This document shows positions 58,401-62,034 of a stretch of 62,811 bases of DNA, in pieces; the first letter of the stretch is position 1, and every line of letters starts with the position of its first letter. Below the pieces are notes generated by a model. It was not told where the DNA came from. It made no database searches and saw nothing but the letters and a program-made list of their open reading frames with translations. Position numbers and translations under genes: made by a program. The DNA comes from Helochares maculicollis (taxonomy: Eukaryota > Arthropoda > Insecta > Coleoptera > Hydrophilidae), in assembly GCA_033557835.1 (NCBI GenBank), contig JAWQRO010000069.1:1-62811 (forward strand). Reading direction: 5' to 3'.

Positions 58401-59260
58401 AATTGGGCGGCCCTTTTTTAAAGTGAATAATAACCAAATAAATGTACTGCACAGGTTTACAGCATTGAGAAAATTCAAAATGGATAAACTGTGACAATTT
58501 TTTGCTAATTTCGCAAATATTCCTTTTCAAACCGAATGATTAGTGGGTCAAATATTTTTCAAATAAACTAACAAATTAACTTGCCATTAATTAATCTATA
58601 CGATATATGTTAGACTTAACTGGCTCAACGGTTATAAACATTGATTTGCATCCTTTTTAGTGCATGCTCGTTTCATGGTGAATCGGGAAAACAAATTTCC
58701 CGCCACATTTTAAACAGTCGACGACAGCCTGTTGAATGTTTTGATAACGCTTGAATACGAACGTCCCGATTGAACTTTTACGGTATTTTAGTAAAAGTAG
58801 CTGTTACCATTTAACACAAAATGAATATGAAATGCATTTATAATTCGATACCTTCACCAGTATTGATGTTGTTACGAAATAATTACTTTTATAAATGAGT
58901 CATCTGCAACCCTAACCTAGATTTTGGTTAAAGGCGATAATTCCGGAAAGGATCTCTTTTAAGTGACTTAAAAGTTTGTTTGCGAAAGTCAAACGACTAA
59001 AGGACATACGAAACGAGGCGGTTTCATGAAAGAAATGCGGTAAAAATAGAGAAAATTGCAATATTTTGAAGTTAAAGCGAGTGGTAAACATCTGTCTTTC
59101 ACGATACCGAGTTGACTTTGGGGGTCTTATTTTAGTATTGTAAGCGGATAGTACCTTTTTCAGTCTTGCAGTCGTCTGTCGAGCCTATAGGTGTTGAGGC
59201 ACTGTCTTGGTTTTGAAAATTAGTGTTATTTGACACTGTATTGTCACTGCATTCCGCCAT
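4288..59260 (-). CDS. PHACTR-family gene (phosphatase and actin regulator), 3' end off window
   Basis: This entry spans the proposed gene; the exons are listed separately. Family members bind G-actin through RPEL repeats and protein phosphatase 1 through their C terminus, and shuttle between cytoplasm and nucleus according to actin state. The identification rests on the 4288-4452 exon, which carries the family signature KSKFSALGKFFKPWKWKRKK just before where RPEL1 should start. Exons further right were linked by splice signals and a uniform phase 1, not by homology, so membership of any single upstream exon is an inference. The gene covers at least 55 kb, contains the nested F-box gene at 52.1-53.0 kb and hosts most of the transposon relics. 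The RPEL-rich and PP1-binding exons are not in the window. Orthology to fly CG32264 is likely but unproven. Confidence 0.75.
4453..8159. other. PHACTR intron, no gene seen
   Basis: AT-rich DNA. A 101-codon plus-strand frame at 5719-6024 begins at GTG and has no recognisable features. A small palindrome GGATCC(gaacg)GGATCC lies near 5073. Confidence 0.5.
8160..8990 (+). mobile_element. Mariner relic A (N- and C-terminal blocks, middle deleted)
   Basis: The plus strand contains mariner-type blocks. The start, near 8170, reads SNALAARKHLSDTLGSAIAF. An RSG.P block follows at about 8265. Near 8700 comes the C-terminal block, with PYTATMMQRKSNELGWEVL, PPYP.DETPSEYF and NYL. In mariner the PYSPDLAPSDYHLF motif carries the third catalytic Asp; here the region is eroded (ETPSEYF) and frames shift. 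The central part with the first two Asp residues is missing between about 8.55 and 8.65 kb. The layout resembles the mellifera/cecropia subfamilies. Confidence 0.7.
9050..9560 (+). mobile_element. Mariner relic B (helix-turn-helix end to catalytic middle)
   Basis: Directly downstream of relic A is a second mariner segment in the same orientation. It includes VTQKALSVFRF, LKRHKRKEFFYQ, ENWIFYDD (from the GDEKWI..YD block with the first catalytic Asp), GPKRL and YRQ-like fragments. Frames change several times and stops are present. Relic B begins with the sequence that relic A lacks, so the two are either separate insertions or one element rearranged. Confidence 0.65.
9561..21074. other. PHACTR intron, mostly featureless
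   Basis: Apart from the tandem repeat at 11.03 kb, nothing is assignable. The 16.66-17.13 kb stretch is purine-rich on the plus strand with recurring GTGAAAAT-like units. The 16.14-16.31 kb patch is GC-rich with partly inverted GTTCCGC ends. The short open frames here have no family resemblance. Confidence 0.5.
11029..11095. repeat. 15-bp degenerate tandem repeat
   Basis: About four units of 15 bp with the core TTAAGA(T)TTGGTAA: ACTAAGATATGGTGA, GTTAAGATTTGGTAA, CTTAAGACTTGGTTA and a decayed fourth. Confidence 0.6.
21075..21515. mobile_element. MITE with long terminal inverted repeats, copy 1
   Basis: The left end TATGATTATTCAAGAAAGTAA is the reverse complement of the right end. The pairing continues inward, with mismatches, for about 90 bp: GTGTAAGCTGCCCCTTCGGC pairs with GTGTAAGATGCGCCTTCGCT from the other side. 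Internal GTTAGAAGCTTAGG and GCTCTTAATAGTGGAAT motifs also repeat. No coding frame is present. A second, diverged copy follows 350 bp away. It is a non-autonomous foldback-type element; its autonomous partner is unknown. Confidence 0.75.
21872..22205. mobile_element. MITE with long terminal inverted repeats, copy 2
   Basis: GAAGTTATCTTCTAACACCTG at the left pairs with the reversed right end (GAAGTTATCTTCTAACATCTG), and pairing extends about 80 bp through GCGCCTTCGGCGCAGC. Internal TAGTGGAATGTTTCTG and ATTAGAAGCTTAAG match copy 1. It is shorter than copy 1 (334 versus 441 bp). Confidence 0.7.
22206..27464. other. PHACTR intron, no gene seen
   Basis: It contains the 24.65-kb tandem repeat. Overlapping opposite-strand frames at 26432-26794 (120 codons, minus) and 26642-26920 (plus) show no recognisable domain. 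Confidence 0.5.
24645..24720. repeat. 16-bp degenerate tandem repeat
   Basis: About five units of 16 bp with the core GTCTACTTTTGACCTT; the clearest are GTCTAGTTTTCATCAT, GTCTACTTTTGACCTT and ATCTGCTTTTGACCAT. Confidence 0.6.
27465..27880 (+). mobile_element. Mariner relic C (C-terminal half)
   Basis: The plus-strand frame reads YCNKLDKFNAAIKKRLLAL, then ANRRIVLCNQGTAIN, matching the mariner run YCQQLDKLN..L, R..L.NRKGV..HQDNARPH. An HLPYSPEIAP-like stretch and the downstream NFL.G..F block can be followed in shifted frames. The second catalytic Asp of QDNARPH is replaced (NQGTAIN). It abuts a piggyBac relic on the opposite strand. Confidence 0.65.
27950..28700 (-). mobile_element. Decayed piggyBac transposase, 3' half
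   Basis: The minus strand carries recognisable piggyBac blocks in shifting frames. Near 28.56-28.40 kb it reads YTSSELSDTL, then VTDFYGTQRIDGK, LKNLK and MVIKWKDNKN, matching the family's YTS.EL..L.......GT.R..RKG, KL..G, VLKWKDKR order. At 28.11-27.98 kb a cysteine-rich tail gives ARHCVLCFRRAKRTK, then ESRYYCDPCNVNLC, matching the piggyBac C-terminal zinc-binding domain. Between these blocks the GGVD..DQ region was not found. There is at least one frameshift between the Cys pairs. The element probably extends upstream to about 28.75 kb. Confidence 0.7.
28751..32238. other. PHACTR intron, no gene seen
   Basis: AT-rich sequence downstream of the 32.3-kb exon's donor. No repeat or coding signal stands out. 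Confidence 0.5.
32239..32485 (-). CDS. PHACTR alternative first exon (or cassette exon) with an LNFEEKRQIIASSLSLSDF block
   Basis: The open frame runs from an ATG at 32485 to a strong GTGAGTTT donor, ending in phase 1 (ATC GTT G|GT). It encodes a Pro/Lys-rich segment followed by APQRSNSLDFLNFEEKRQ and IIASSLSLSDF. That reads like conserved protein rather than chance: amphipathic, Ser/Leu/Glu-rich and without low complexity. If the exon is internal, acceptors ttatgtcag (exon from 32478, 240 nt) or ataccag (from 32433, 195 nt) also give phase 1 at both ends. The pyrimidine tract before either acceptor is weak. A GC-richer region with TATA and initiator sites lies upstream near 33.0 kb, so I favour a first exon starting MSVHMGS. 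Assignment to PHACTR rests on strand, position and phase. Confidence 0.6.
33019..33051 (-). promoter_or_regulatory. Putative TATA/initiator promoter for the 32.3-kb first exon
   Basis: On the minus strand TATAAA (33051-33046) is followed about 26 bp later by an initiator-like TCACATG (33025-33019). The surrounding 32.88-33.17 kb is GC-richer than the neighbouring intron. A transcript starting here would have about 530 nt of 5' leader before the ATG at 32485. No transcript data are available, and short motifs of this kind occur by chance. Confidence 0.35.
33060..34611. other. Upstream flank of the 32.3-kb exon and intron
   Basis: The GC-richer promoter-like flank continues to about 33.17 kb; beyond it the DNA is AT-rich without assignable features. 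Confidence 0.4.
34612..34947 (-). pseudogene. Possible chemoreceptor-like membrane exon or gene fragment
   Basis: The open frame of 111 codons has two strongly hydrophobic spans (around residues 25-60 and 63-80) and the order LIYARNELLELS, then SFWYDLGFDVL near the end. That loosely recalls the region before the last membrane helix in insect gustatory receptors. It ends at a GTAAGTTAA donor in phase 2, so it cannot join the phase-1 PHACTR exons. I could not find a partner exon. It may be a receptor pseudogene fragment, or a chance hydrophobic frame in T-rich DNA. Confidence 0.25.
35180..35990 (+). mobile_element. RTE-like non-LTR retrotransposon fragment
   Basis: A plus-strand leader with GCCCGGATAAAGGAGG and a GCCTGAC..GGAGTAAAAAAA run resembles the 5' leaders of insect RTE elements. 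It is followed by an endonuclease start reading ITRLVCWNIHFWNV, then IIKMKQHKITFAGYHRQKEK, matching the endonuclease layout (WNVR..N, E..K.+KI.I....TK+KG). At about 35.83 kb a short TCADDG stretch resembles the YADD reverse-transcriptase core. Most of the endonuclease and polymerase between them is deleted. Confidence 0.5.
35991..39908. other. PHACTR intron before the microexon's donor
   Basis: Except for the weak mariner trace at 37.3 kb, no gene, array or element was recognised. Confidence 0.5.
37320..37760 (+). mobile_element. Possible heavily decayed mariner fragment
   Basis: The plus strand near 37333 reads TVTGNETWIRYYA, close to the mariner TGDETW...Y block containing the first catalytic Asp (here Asn). 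KLMARRVSVCIS follows at the position of K.M...FWD. Downstream matches are too weak to trust. Confidence 0.35.
39909..39938 (-). CDS. 30-nt in-frame PHACTR microexon
   Basis: A textbook acceptor (gttttctttgcag) and a strong donor (GTAAGTTG) enclose exactly 30 nt. Read in phase 1, with G carried from the previous exon, they encode GTCDETANNE plus one base. Both ends are phase 1, so inclusion or skipping keeps the frame with the 41.3-kb exon upstream and the 4.4-kb exon downstream. The peptide is acidic and polar, as expected for a surface loop inserted in a disordered N-terminal region. Two good splice sites 30 nt apart, in the right strand and phase and inside the right gene, make this more than coincidence, but RNA evidence is needed. 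Confidence 0.65.
39939..41331. other. Intron between microexon and 41.3-kb exon
   Basis: Moderately GC-richer from 40.5 to 41.25 kb. A 67-codon Ser/Arg-rich minus-strand frame at 40958-41161 has no flanking splice signals in phase 1. Confidence 0.45.
41332..41482 (-). CDS. PHACTR alternative first exon starting MLRRLSKSRSK
   Basis: An ATG at 41482 opens 151 nt (50 codons plus one base) to a GTATGTATC donor, ending in phase 1 (AGT G|GT). The peptide starts MLRRLSKSRSKLNIFQRD and becomes acidic (VEELVEISIEES). This basic-then-acidic profile suits a PHACTR N terminus. The same frame is closed by a TAA 15 codons upstream of the ATG, and no AG acceptor lies in the pyrimidine-rich stretch between, so I read it as a first exon rather than an internal one. 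It would splice to the 39.9-kb microexon or directly to a later phase-1 exon. Its link to the gene is inferred from phase and position. Confidence 0.55.
41872..42007. repeat. 34-bp tandem repeat, four units
   Basis: Four units of about 34 bp start with AAAAAT(A/G) and contain GTTGTTCTTTCGTTCATTTC. They lie between the 41.3-kb and 42.1-kb PHACTR exons, about 100 bp downstream of the latter's donor. Confidence 0.7.
42106..42216 (-). CDS. Candidate PHACTR cassette exon (111 nt), possibly longer at its 5' end
   Basis: The acceptor (cttcatatctatcaag) and the donor (GTGAGGTT) delimit 111 nt in phase 1 at both ends. They encode DGDLIKLDSGRFRQRGLE, then NPSMLTHSHSDGEFPIYSQ. Composition and splice phase match the other proposed exons. 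The frame stays open upstream as far as 42664 (198 codons from an ATG), so it could instead be the 3' part of a longer alternative first exon, for example from an internal MPLNSELRIE start near 42.53 kb. I recognise no domain. The call depends on splice-site quality and phase only. Confidence 0.4.
42217..43737. other. Upstream of the 42.1-kb exon; open frame and no assigned gene
   Basis: The minus frame of the 42.1-kb exon stays open to 42664. A second minus frame (42851-43099) contains PKPTDAEIPDGGYDSNAPK, overlapped by a plus frame; neither could be assigned. A CTCF-like GCGCCACCAGAG lies at 42350-42361. Confidence 0.4.
43738..44755 (-). mobile_element. Near full-length decayed mariner with inverted ends
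   Basis: Read on the minus strand, blocks run in order: MLYRRVTVLFCNGKIPYRAV; PSIITVERWVAEFKRG; TQRNLVEVLDIALGS; EFSAPKRVRVHKSAKK; and EYPPYSPDFGPSDFHLF, the last with the third catalytic Asp. Its length (about 1.0 kb to the proposed ends) fits a mariner with a D,D34D transposase. Left end GGTTGTCCAATAAGTTTTG and right end (reversed) GGTTTATAAGTTTTTGGG look like diverged terminal inverted repeats. Several stops and frameshifts make it inactive. Confidence 0.8.
44938..45351 (-). CDS. Orphan 137-codon open frame, function unknown
   Basis: An ATG in fair context (ttcaaATGGCT) opens 137 codons: MAISSNEELFRHRKT at the start, a mid-part with IIELYLGLSEIHEKPK and VYDVVKLFIDHGLFVYMR, and a basic C terminus (KQSTQKHKGRILDAR). 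There is no signal peptide or membrane segment. The middle looks like a helical soluble domain rather than random translation. I do not recognise the family. It sits between the 43.7-kb mariner and the 46.5-kb piggyBac relic, so it may be cargo or remnant of a mobile element, a small host gene, or part of an unrecognised exon set. A chance frame of this length is unusual in such AT-rich DNA. Confidence 0.35.
   Translation of the reverse strand: MAISSNEELFRHRKTIILPMHASNCYESDNSVLDNDNPFIIELYLGLSEIHEKPKTSESVYDVVKLFIDHGLFVYMRTQTNRYHAQNIQRVRDGAESVKLKVVTATELKNQTIRTCVSNKQSTQKHKGRILDARFNN
45352..46526. other. AT-rich spacer, no gene seen
   Basis: No coding or repeat signal beyond simple AT-rich sequence between the orphan frame and the piggyBac relic. 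Confidence 0.5.
46527..48140 (+). mobile_element. piggyBac element, decayed, with candidate inverted ends
   Basis: Plus-strand blocks follow the piggyBac order. There is an acidic N terminus (ENCSDESDERYFSDANDDD near 46.65 kb). SREAIDDSMT, then FK.RSSLK and YLSMKP, lie at 47.20-47.28 kb around the first catalytic Asp. At 47.61 kb come GGVVFVDQISILYDIKGKS and CKWRG, followed by an open C-terminal stretch to 48008 ending in a Cys-rich RCCERCAKRHIERQN tail. The GGVD Asp is Val here, a dead catalytic site. Candidate ends CCCAATGGTGTTTTTCAG and (reversed) CTCCAATGTGACTTTTTGG lie at the borders. No flanking TTAA pair was confirmed. Confidence 0.75.
48141..50979. other. Intronic DNA, no gene seen
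   Basis: A segment at 48.23-48.30 kb (minus strand: CCTGAAGATGCTCCGTGCAG) resembles the 3' regions of some non-LTR elements, but too little remains to call. Confidence 0.45.
50980..51088 (+). other. Possible plus-strand promoter and first exon
   Basis: TATTTTTATACG is followed by a GC-richer leader and by ATG G|GTGAGT, an initiation codon directly overlapping a good donor site. If real, it would be a plus-strand gene whose first exon codes only for Met and one base. No convincing downstream plus-strand exon was found, so this is weak. Confidence 0.2.
51561..51575 (-). promoter_or_regulatory. CTCF-like motif near the PHACTR second exon
   Basis: On the minus strand this reads GCCGCAGGGTGGCGC, close to the general CTCF consensus. 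It lies in a GC-rich patch about 230 bp downstream (in transcription) of the 51.8-kb exon. Motif match by eye only. Confidence 0.3.
51638..51714. repeat. 22-bp tandem repeat, three to four units
   Basis: Units AAACTA(T/C)CT(C/A)CTTCCGCAAAG(T/A) repeat three times almost exactly, with a decayed fourth. The array lies about 90 bp downstream (in transcription) of the 51.8-kb exon's donor. Confidence 0.7.
51802..51879 (-). CDS. PHACTR second exon candidate (78 nt, Gly/Ser-rich)
   Basis: A strong acceptor (gtgttttattacag) and a GTAAGTAG donor enclose 78 nt in phase 1 at both ends. With the G carried from the 59.2-kb exon it reads ENGPCGDGHGLDASL, then SRIPDPSSCNG. A second possible donor 3 nt upstream (G|GTAGTA) would remove one codon and also keep phase 1. 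The exon sits just downstream of the nested F-box gene's poly(A) signal, on the same strand. Membership in the PHACTR transcript is inferred from strand and matching phase. Confidence 0.55.
51998..52003 (-). terminator. Poly(A) signal of the nested F-box gene
   Basis: AATAAA on the minus strand lies about 93 nt after the F-box gene's stop codon. It precedes the next proposed PHACTR exon by about 120 bp, so the nested gene's transcript probably ends before it. Confidence 0.6.
52096..53019 (-). CDS. ntc: FBXO7/nutcracker-family F-box protein, intronless, nested in a PHACTR intron
   Basis: The uninterrupted frame encodes 307 aa. Residues about 25-220 match the layout of the FP (FBXO7/PI31) domain, which mediates dimerisation and proteasome-regulator contacts. 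From about residue 238 a clear F-box follows: LEDLPNELILEIAGYLDLNS, then a CRRLYTICLES segment. The protein ends soon after the F-box, as in the short fly protein Nutcracker and unlike vertebrate FBXO7, which also has an N-terminal ubiquitin-like domain and a Pro-rich tail. F-box proteins recruit substrates to SCF ubiquitin ligases; Nutcracker also supports proteasome activity in sperm differentiation. The first 23 residues are hydrophobic and signal-like, which is odd for a cytosolic protein; Met24 (codon near 52950) is an alternative start. The symbol is by family resemblance. An AATAAA lies downstream near 52.0 kb. Confidence 0.85.
   Translation of the reverse strand: MKSFLKHFMYLLYMLFAIESQSIMVSHYNSGIQCVPFVGLVRNFYSENFVSAMDETLFLIEESQDEKLPISLRNLMLYLQKSDSACDRNDLMVMILYVLMLEAGFVPKDKLQTADESTTGYHYKRLLKLTSDMPKLWKHDDGTYKIEVMLAPFPLYVCTFLCTLNANDLVVNSFVRNIADANCSLLIDASQYIISSSTNLSNYRFQHLGALSKKFKTAVANPMKKAILHVNTVRGYVLEDLPNELILEIAGYLDLNSLIRYSGTCRRLYTICLESKIIDKVVDKMIKNIRNKSRLQRLMHLRNSFQR
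53450..54540 (+). mobile_element. Mariner relic, nearly full length (mellifera/cecropia-like)
   Basis: Blocks in order on the plus strand: MPFEFRKGNNATVATKNI (N terminus, 53.60 kb); FTKFVFGHFDLSDSYQSERP; NLKRKRQWLSPNDSPQST and AKPDIHPKKAPLSIWCN (53.97-54.09 kb); then, with shifts, HYSARTV (from HDNARPH) and HPP-like text. The end reads FYRTGIENYSIKWQNVINNN (54.45-54.52 kb). This is the full mariner plan with point decay, at least two frameshifts and stops. It lies within the first PHACTR intron, just upstream of the nested F-box gene and on the opposite strand. Confidence 0.8.
54541..59154. other. First PHACTR intron, no gene seen
   Basis: Very AT-rich with a (TA)n run at 55.69 kb and the dispersed-repeat candidate at 56.5 kb. 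No exon-like segment in phase 1 was found. Confidence 0.5.
56500..56930. repeat. Probable dispersed repeat with (TG)n and ACACGATAGC core
   Basis: It contains TGTGTGTGTGTATGTAACACGATAG split from a following GAAATTTGACATAC segment. This arrangement resembles a class of interspersed arthropod repeats (simple run, then ACACGATA, then an A/T-rich GATGAAATTTG segment). No second copy is in this window, so the call rests on general resemblance. Confidence 0.3.
59155..59260 (-). CDS. First coding exon, probably of the PHACTR gene (MAECSDNTVSNN start)
   Basis: The ATG sits in a good initiation context (aagATGGCGG) and opens 35 codons plus one base. The peptide begins MAECSDNTVSNNTNFQ and is polar and Ser/Asn/Asp-rich, ending DDCKTEK. 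The donor is AAAAAG|GTACTATCC, weaker than the others, leaving phase 1, which fits the next acceptor at 51879. The 5' leader runs to at least 59341. The leader lies about 170 bp downstream of the RpS21 poly(A) region. That this exon belongs to PHACTR is an inference; it could be the first exon of another minus-strand gene, but no other candidate downstream fits. Confidence 0.55.
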
Positions 59261-59386
59261 CTTATATTTAAAACTTGCCAATTTAGAGCAATTTTTCAAA
59301 TTGATGCAAGCGGTTGCGGCCAGTATTGTAGATGGCAGCACACATCGGCGCTTTGCTAGGAAACTATAACATCATTTAACAGTATC

Positions 59387-59396
59387 GCAGATGGCG
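59387..59396 (+). promoter_or_regulatory. CTCF-like motif between RpS21 and PHACTR exon 1
   Basis: GCAGATGGCG resembles the insect CTCF core (AGRTGGCGC). A weaker relative, GTAGATGGCAGC, sits at 59329-59340. The site lies in the roughly 170-bp gap between the RpS21 3' end and the PHACTR first-exon leader. This is a motif match by eye only. Confidence 0.35.
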
Positions 59397-59530
59397 TACT
59401 AGGCAGCACCATTTGACACGAATTAAAAATAAGATATATTTACTACTTGAAATTTTAGATAATCTAATATTATAAGAGTGGGAATGGGATTTATGGTTGA
59501 AGCAAGACTACACAATTTGGTTTCACACCA

Positions 59531-59536
59531 TTTATT
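59531..59536 (-). terminator. RpS21: RpS21 poly(A) signal
   Basis: AATAAA on the minus strand lies 27 nt past the RpS21 stop codon, giving a very short 3' UTR, as is common for ribosomal protein genes. Confidence 0.7.
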
Positions 59537-59562
59537 TATGAAATTACATTCTTACTATACAC

Positions 59563-61840
59563 CTAGAAGTTCCTGCAACAAAAAGGAAATTAATTAGTTA
59601 CGTCAGTAGTTATTATAGGTATATTGATGTAAATATGTATTTTGTAAACAATACGATTTGATGAAGTATAATAATATATAAACAATTGTATCTAAGGCTT
59701 TTGCCACAATCTTCTATGACACATAAATATATGTTTTATGTCCTAATACAAAAATAAAATAAAATTATAATTTTGGTCATATGGTACATTTGAAATCAGA
59801 AAAGGCAATAATCTTAAAAGTTGATCAAAATTTATTTAAAAAGAGGAATAATTTCAGAATAAAGTATTATTGAACTAATTTATAAGCCTAGAGTCATGTC
59901 ATTGTTTTAATATAAACAATAAAAGTGCAGTTCAGCACTTTTTACAATAGTGGAAATTATATAAATTTTGATAAATTCAAGGACCTGGAAAACTACCATC
60001 TTTTCGTTCCCCTTACCAAAATATGCACTCCTTGGATTTAGCTTGCTAGAAAATACCAGCAGGGTATATTTTTAATGATAATTATACTACTAACATTGCC
60101 GGAATGAATACTGTTTCTTTGACATTTTCTCAAAAGTTTACTGTTTAGTTTTACTAATGATGGTCTCGTTTTTACTATTGAGCCTTCATGAGGTGCATTG
60201 AAAAACAAATTTCAACTTGAATATTTCAAGGTGCTCTTAATTTTTCAGCAAACAAATTTGTGTTTAGTTTGAATTGTAGTTCATGTTTAATAAGTGTTAC
60301 TTTTAGTTTAGCAATTTTTATAATTTGTTCCCATTTAATTTATAAGTTACTTTTTATTTATGTTTTGAGATAAATCATATGCTTTCTCGGCCACTTCATT
60401 GAAACTACTTTAAAACAAATTTCCTATTAGAGAAATTCAACATAACAATAATAAACCCAATCCTAAAATATTGTCGATACTAAATGATTGATAAATTTAA
60501 TGCATTTGGACATCACTTCTATATACTTAGTTGAACCTTTTAGTTTCAAGACAAAATTGGCCTATAAAGTTCACATTATATGAAAGCCAGTGAAAAATAT
60601 TGTTTTACGTTTCCATATATAAAGAATTGTTGCAGCATTTATATTCTTATTTGATAATACTCGATAACTACCGACAACTTTTATATGACTTTATTGGAAT
60701 GGATAAAATAAATCAGAAATGCAATTCAGCTGTAAATTAGTAGCTACTTAAAAGTCGAGGGCCTTTATAAACACTGAAGTAGTTTAGAATATTTTTTGTA
60801 ACATATCTACTATTTTTATATGATGTATCTTTGAAACAAACTTTTAATTCGTTTCATATGAAATTCAAACAAGCACAAGTTTGCATATATCTAAAAATAT
60901 TAAATCTGCTATAAGTAGTTTTATGTAAAGTGGGAACTTTAACAGCATATTTTTAACCATAAATCTAATGAAATTGAGGTCTACCACAAAAAGTAATAAT
61001 TTTCACAAAATTACACTTCAAAGCTTTAATAGCCTGCCCTGTTTAGACTTATTTCAGGCAAAACCTTTGCAACATGCAAATAATACACTTGTAAATATTC
61101 ACTATAGATAAGTGGCGTTAGAAATTAAAATCTATATTTAAGAGTATACATTTCATATACTTGCATATTAAATGTGTCTCACTTAAAACAAAGTAGACAG
61201 ATTTGGAAGGTGCCAGTGAAATATTTGTATTTTGCATAACTTGCAGCACATAGACTTCTGTGCCCATTTTTTTTTCATTCATAACATCATATTCAGAAAC
61301 GATTAATATTTGAATTACAATTCTCTAACAAAATCTGTTTTAACATAACATTATAATTTCAAAATTTCACCTTCACTGGATTAACTAATTTAAATATTGC
61401 CTTTAACCAATGAAGAAAATAAATTAACATGCATCTCTCAAAAATTTGCGAAATGCCAGACTTAAACTTCACACACACTAGAACTTACTTGGCCAGTAAT
61501 CCATCTTTTTTGGCTAGCCTAACAATGCAATCATCGGATTCACCCATCCTTCTGATAGCACCACAGAGAGCATAGCTCTTAGTAGTATCGGTCATGATTC
61601 CAGTGTTGGGATCAACTTCAGCTAAGGTGAGTTGGATGGAAGCATGGTCCTTAGCGTGGATTATGCGATTGCTAGCAGAGCTAAAACGAAACCAATCAAT
61701 TTTTCTCTAAAATTATACTTACTGATATTTGCATAATTCAGAAATTGAATTAATAAGTCGCTTAAAAGCACGTGGCCGTGTAAGACTTACCATTTGCGTG
61801 GGCAATATAAATCAACGAATTCTCCAGCGTCGTTTTCCAT
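59563..61840 (-). CDS. RpS21: Ribosomal protein S21 (eS21), complete
   Basis: Small-subunit ribosomal protein eS21 has 83 aa, the same as fly and human. The coding parts are 61791-61840 (50 nt), 61489-61680 (192 nt) and 59563-59572 (10 nt). Exon 1 gives MENDAGEFVDLYCPRK, the invariant start. Exon 2 carries SASNRIIHAKDHASIQL and GAIRRMGESDDCIVRLAKKDG. The last exon contributes only the end of a Lys codon, then Asn-Phe and the stop (TAG), restoring the conserved KNF terminus. If the exon-2 donor (GTAAGTTC) were not used, translation would stop one residue later at TAA with a non-conserved end. The introns are about 110 bp and 1.9 kb. All splice sites are GT..AG. Promoter and poly(A) signals are listed separately. 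Confidence 0.95.
59573..61488 (-). other. RpS21: RpS21 intron 2 (about 1.9 kb)
   Basis: It runs from the GTAAGTTC donor to the acceptor tccttttgttgcag. AT-rich; no snoRNA box pair or other nested gene was identified by eye. Confidence 0.6.
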
Positions 61841-61980
61841 TTTTAAATGTGCTTAGAATCTAAAAATAACAATTTTTGATACTAAAAGAAATCTTGGATG
61901 TACGATAAACGCAAAAATTATTTAAAATTGTACTTACAAGACACGAGGACAACTAAAATGGCAGCGGAAAATGCAGAAAG
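61841..61980 (-). promoter_or_regulatory. RpS21: RpS21 5' leader with non-coding exon and TOP-like start
   Basis: A non-coding first exon (about 61938-61980) ends at a GTAAGTAC donor. It joins an acceptor (ttgttatttttag) so that exon 2 begins at 61859, 19 nt before the ATG. The putative start site reads CTTTCTGC, a terminal oligopyrimidine (TOP) motif typical of ribosomal protein mRNAs, which links their translation to growth signalling. The exact start base is inferred. Confidence 0.6.
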
Positions 61981-62023
61981 ACCGGAATCTGTCGGTATTG
62001 CTGCGCGCTAACTATATATTGCT

Positions 62024-62034
62024 AAGCGCCATCT
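62024..62034 (-). promoter_or_regulatory. CTCF-like motif upstream of the RpS21 promoter
   Basis: On the minus strand this reads AGATGGCGCTT, a near-perfect match to the fly CTCF core, about 45 bp upstream of the inferred RpS21 start. With the 59.39-kb site it brackets the RpS21 gene. It could instead be a core-promoter element. Confidence 0.4.
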
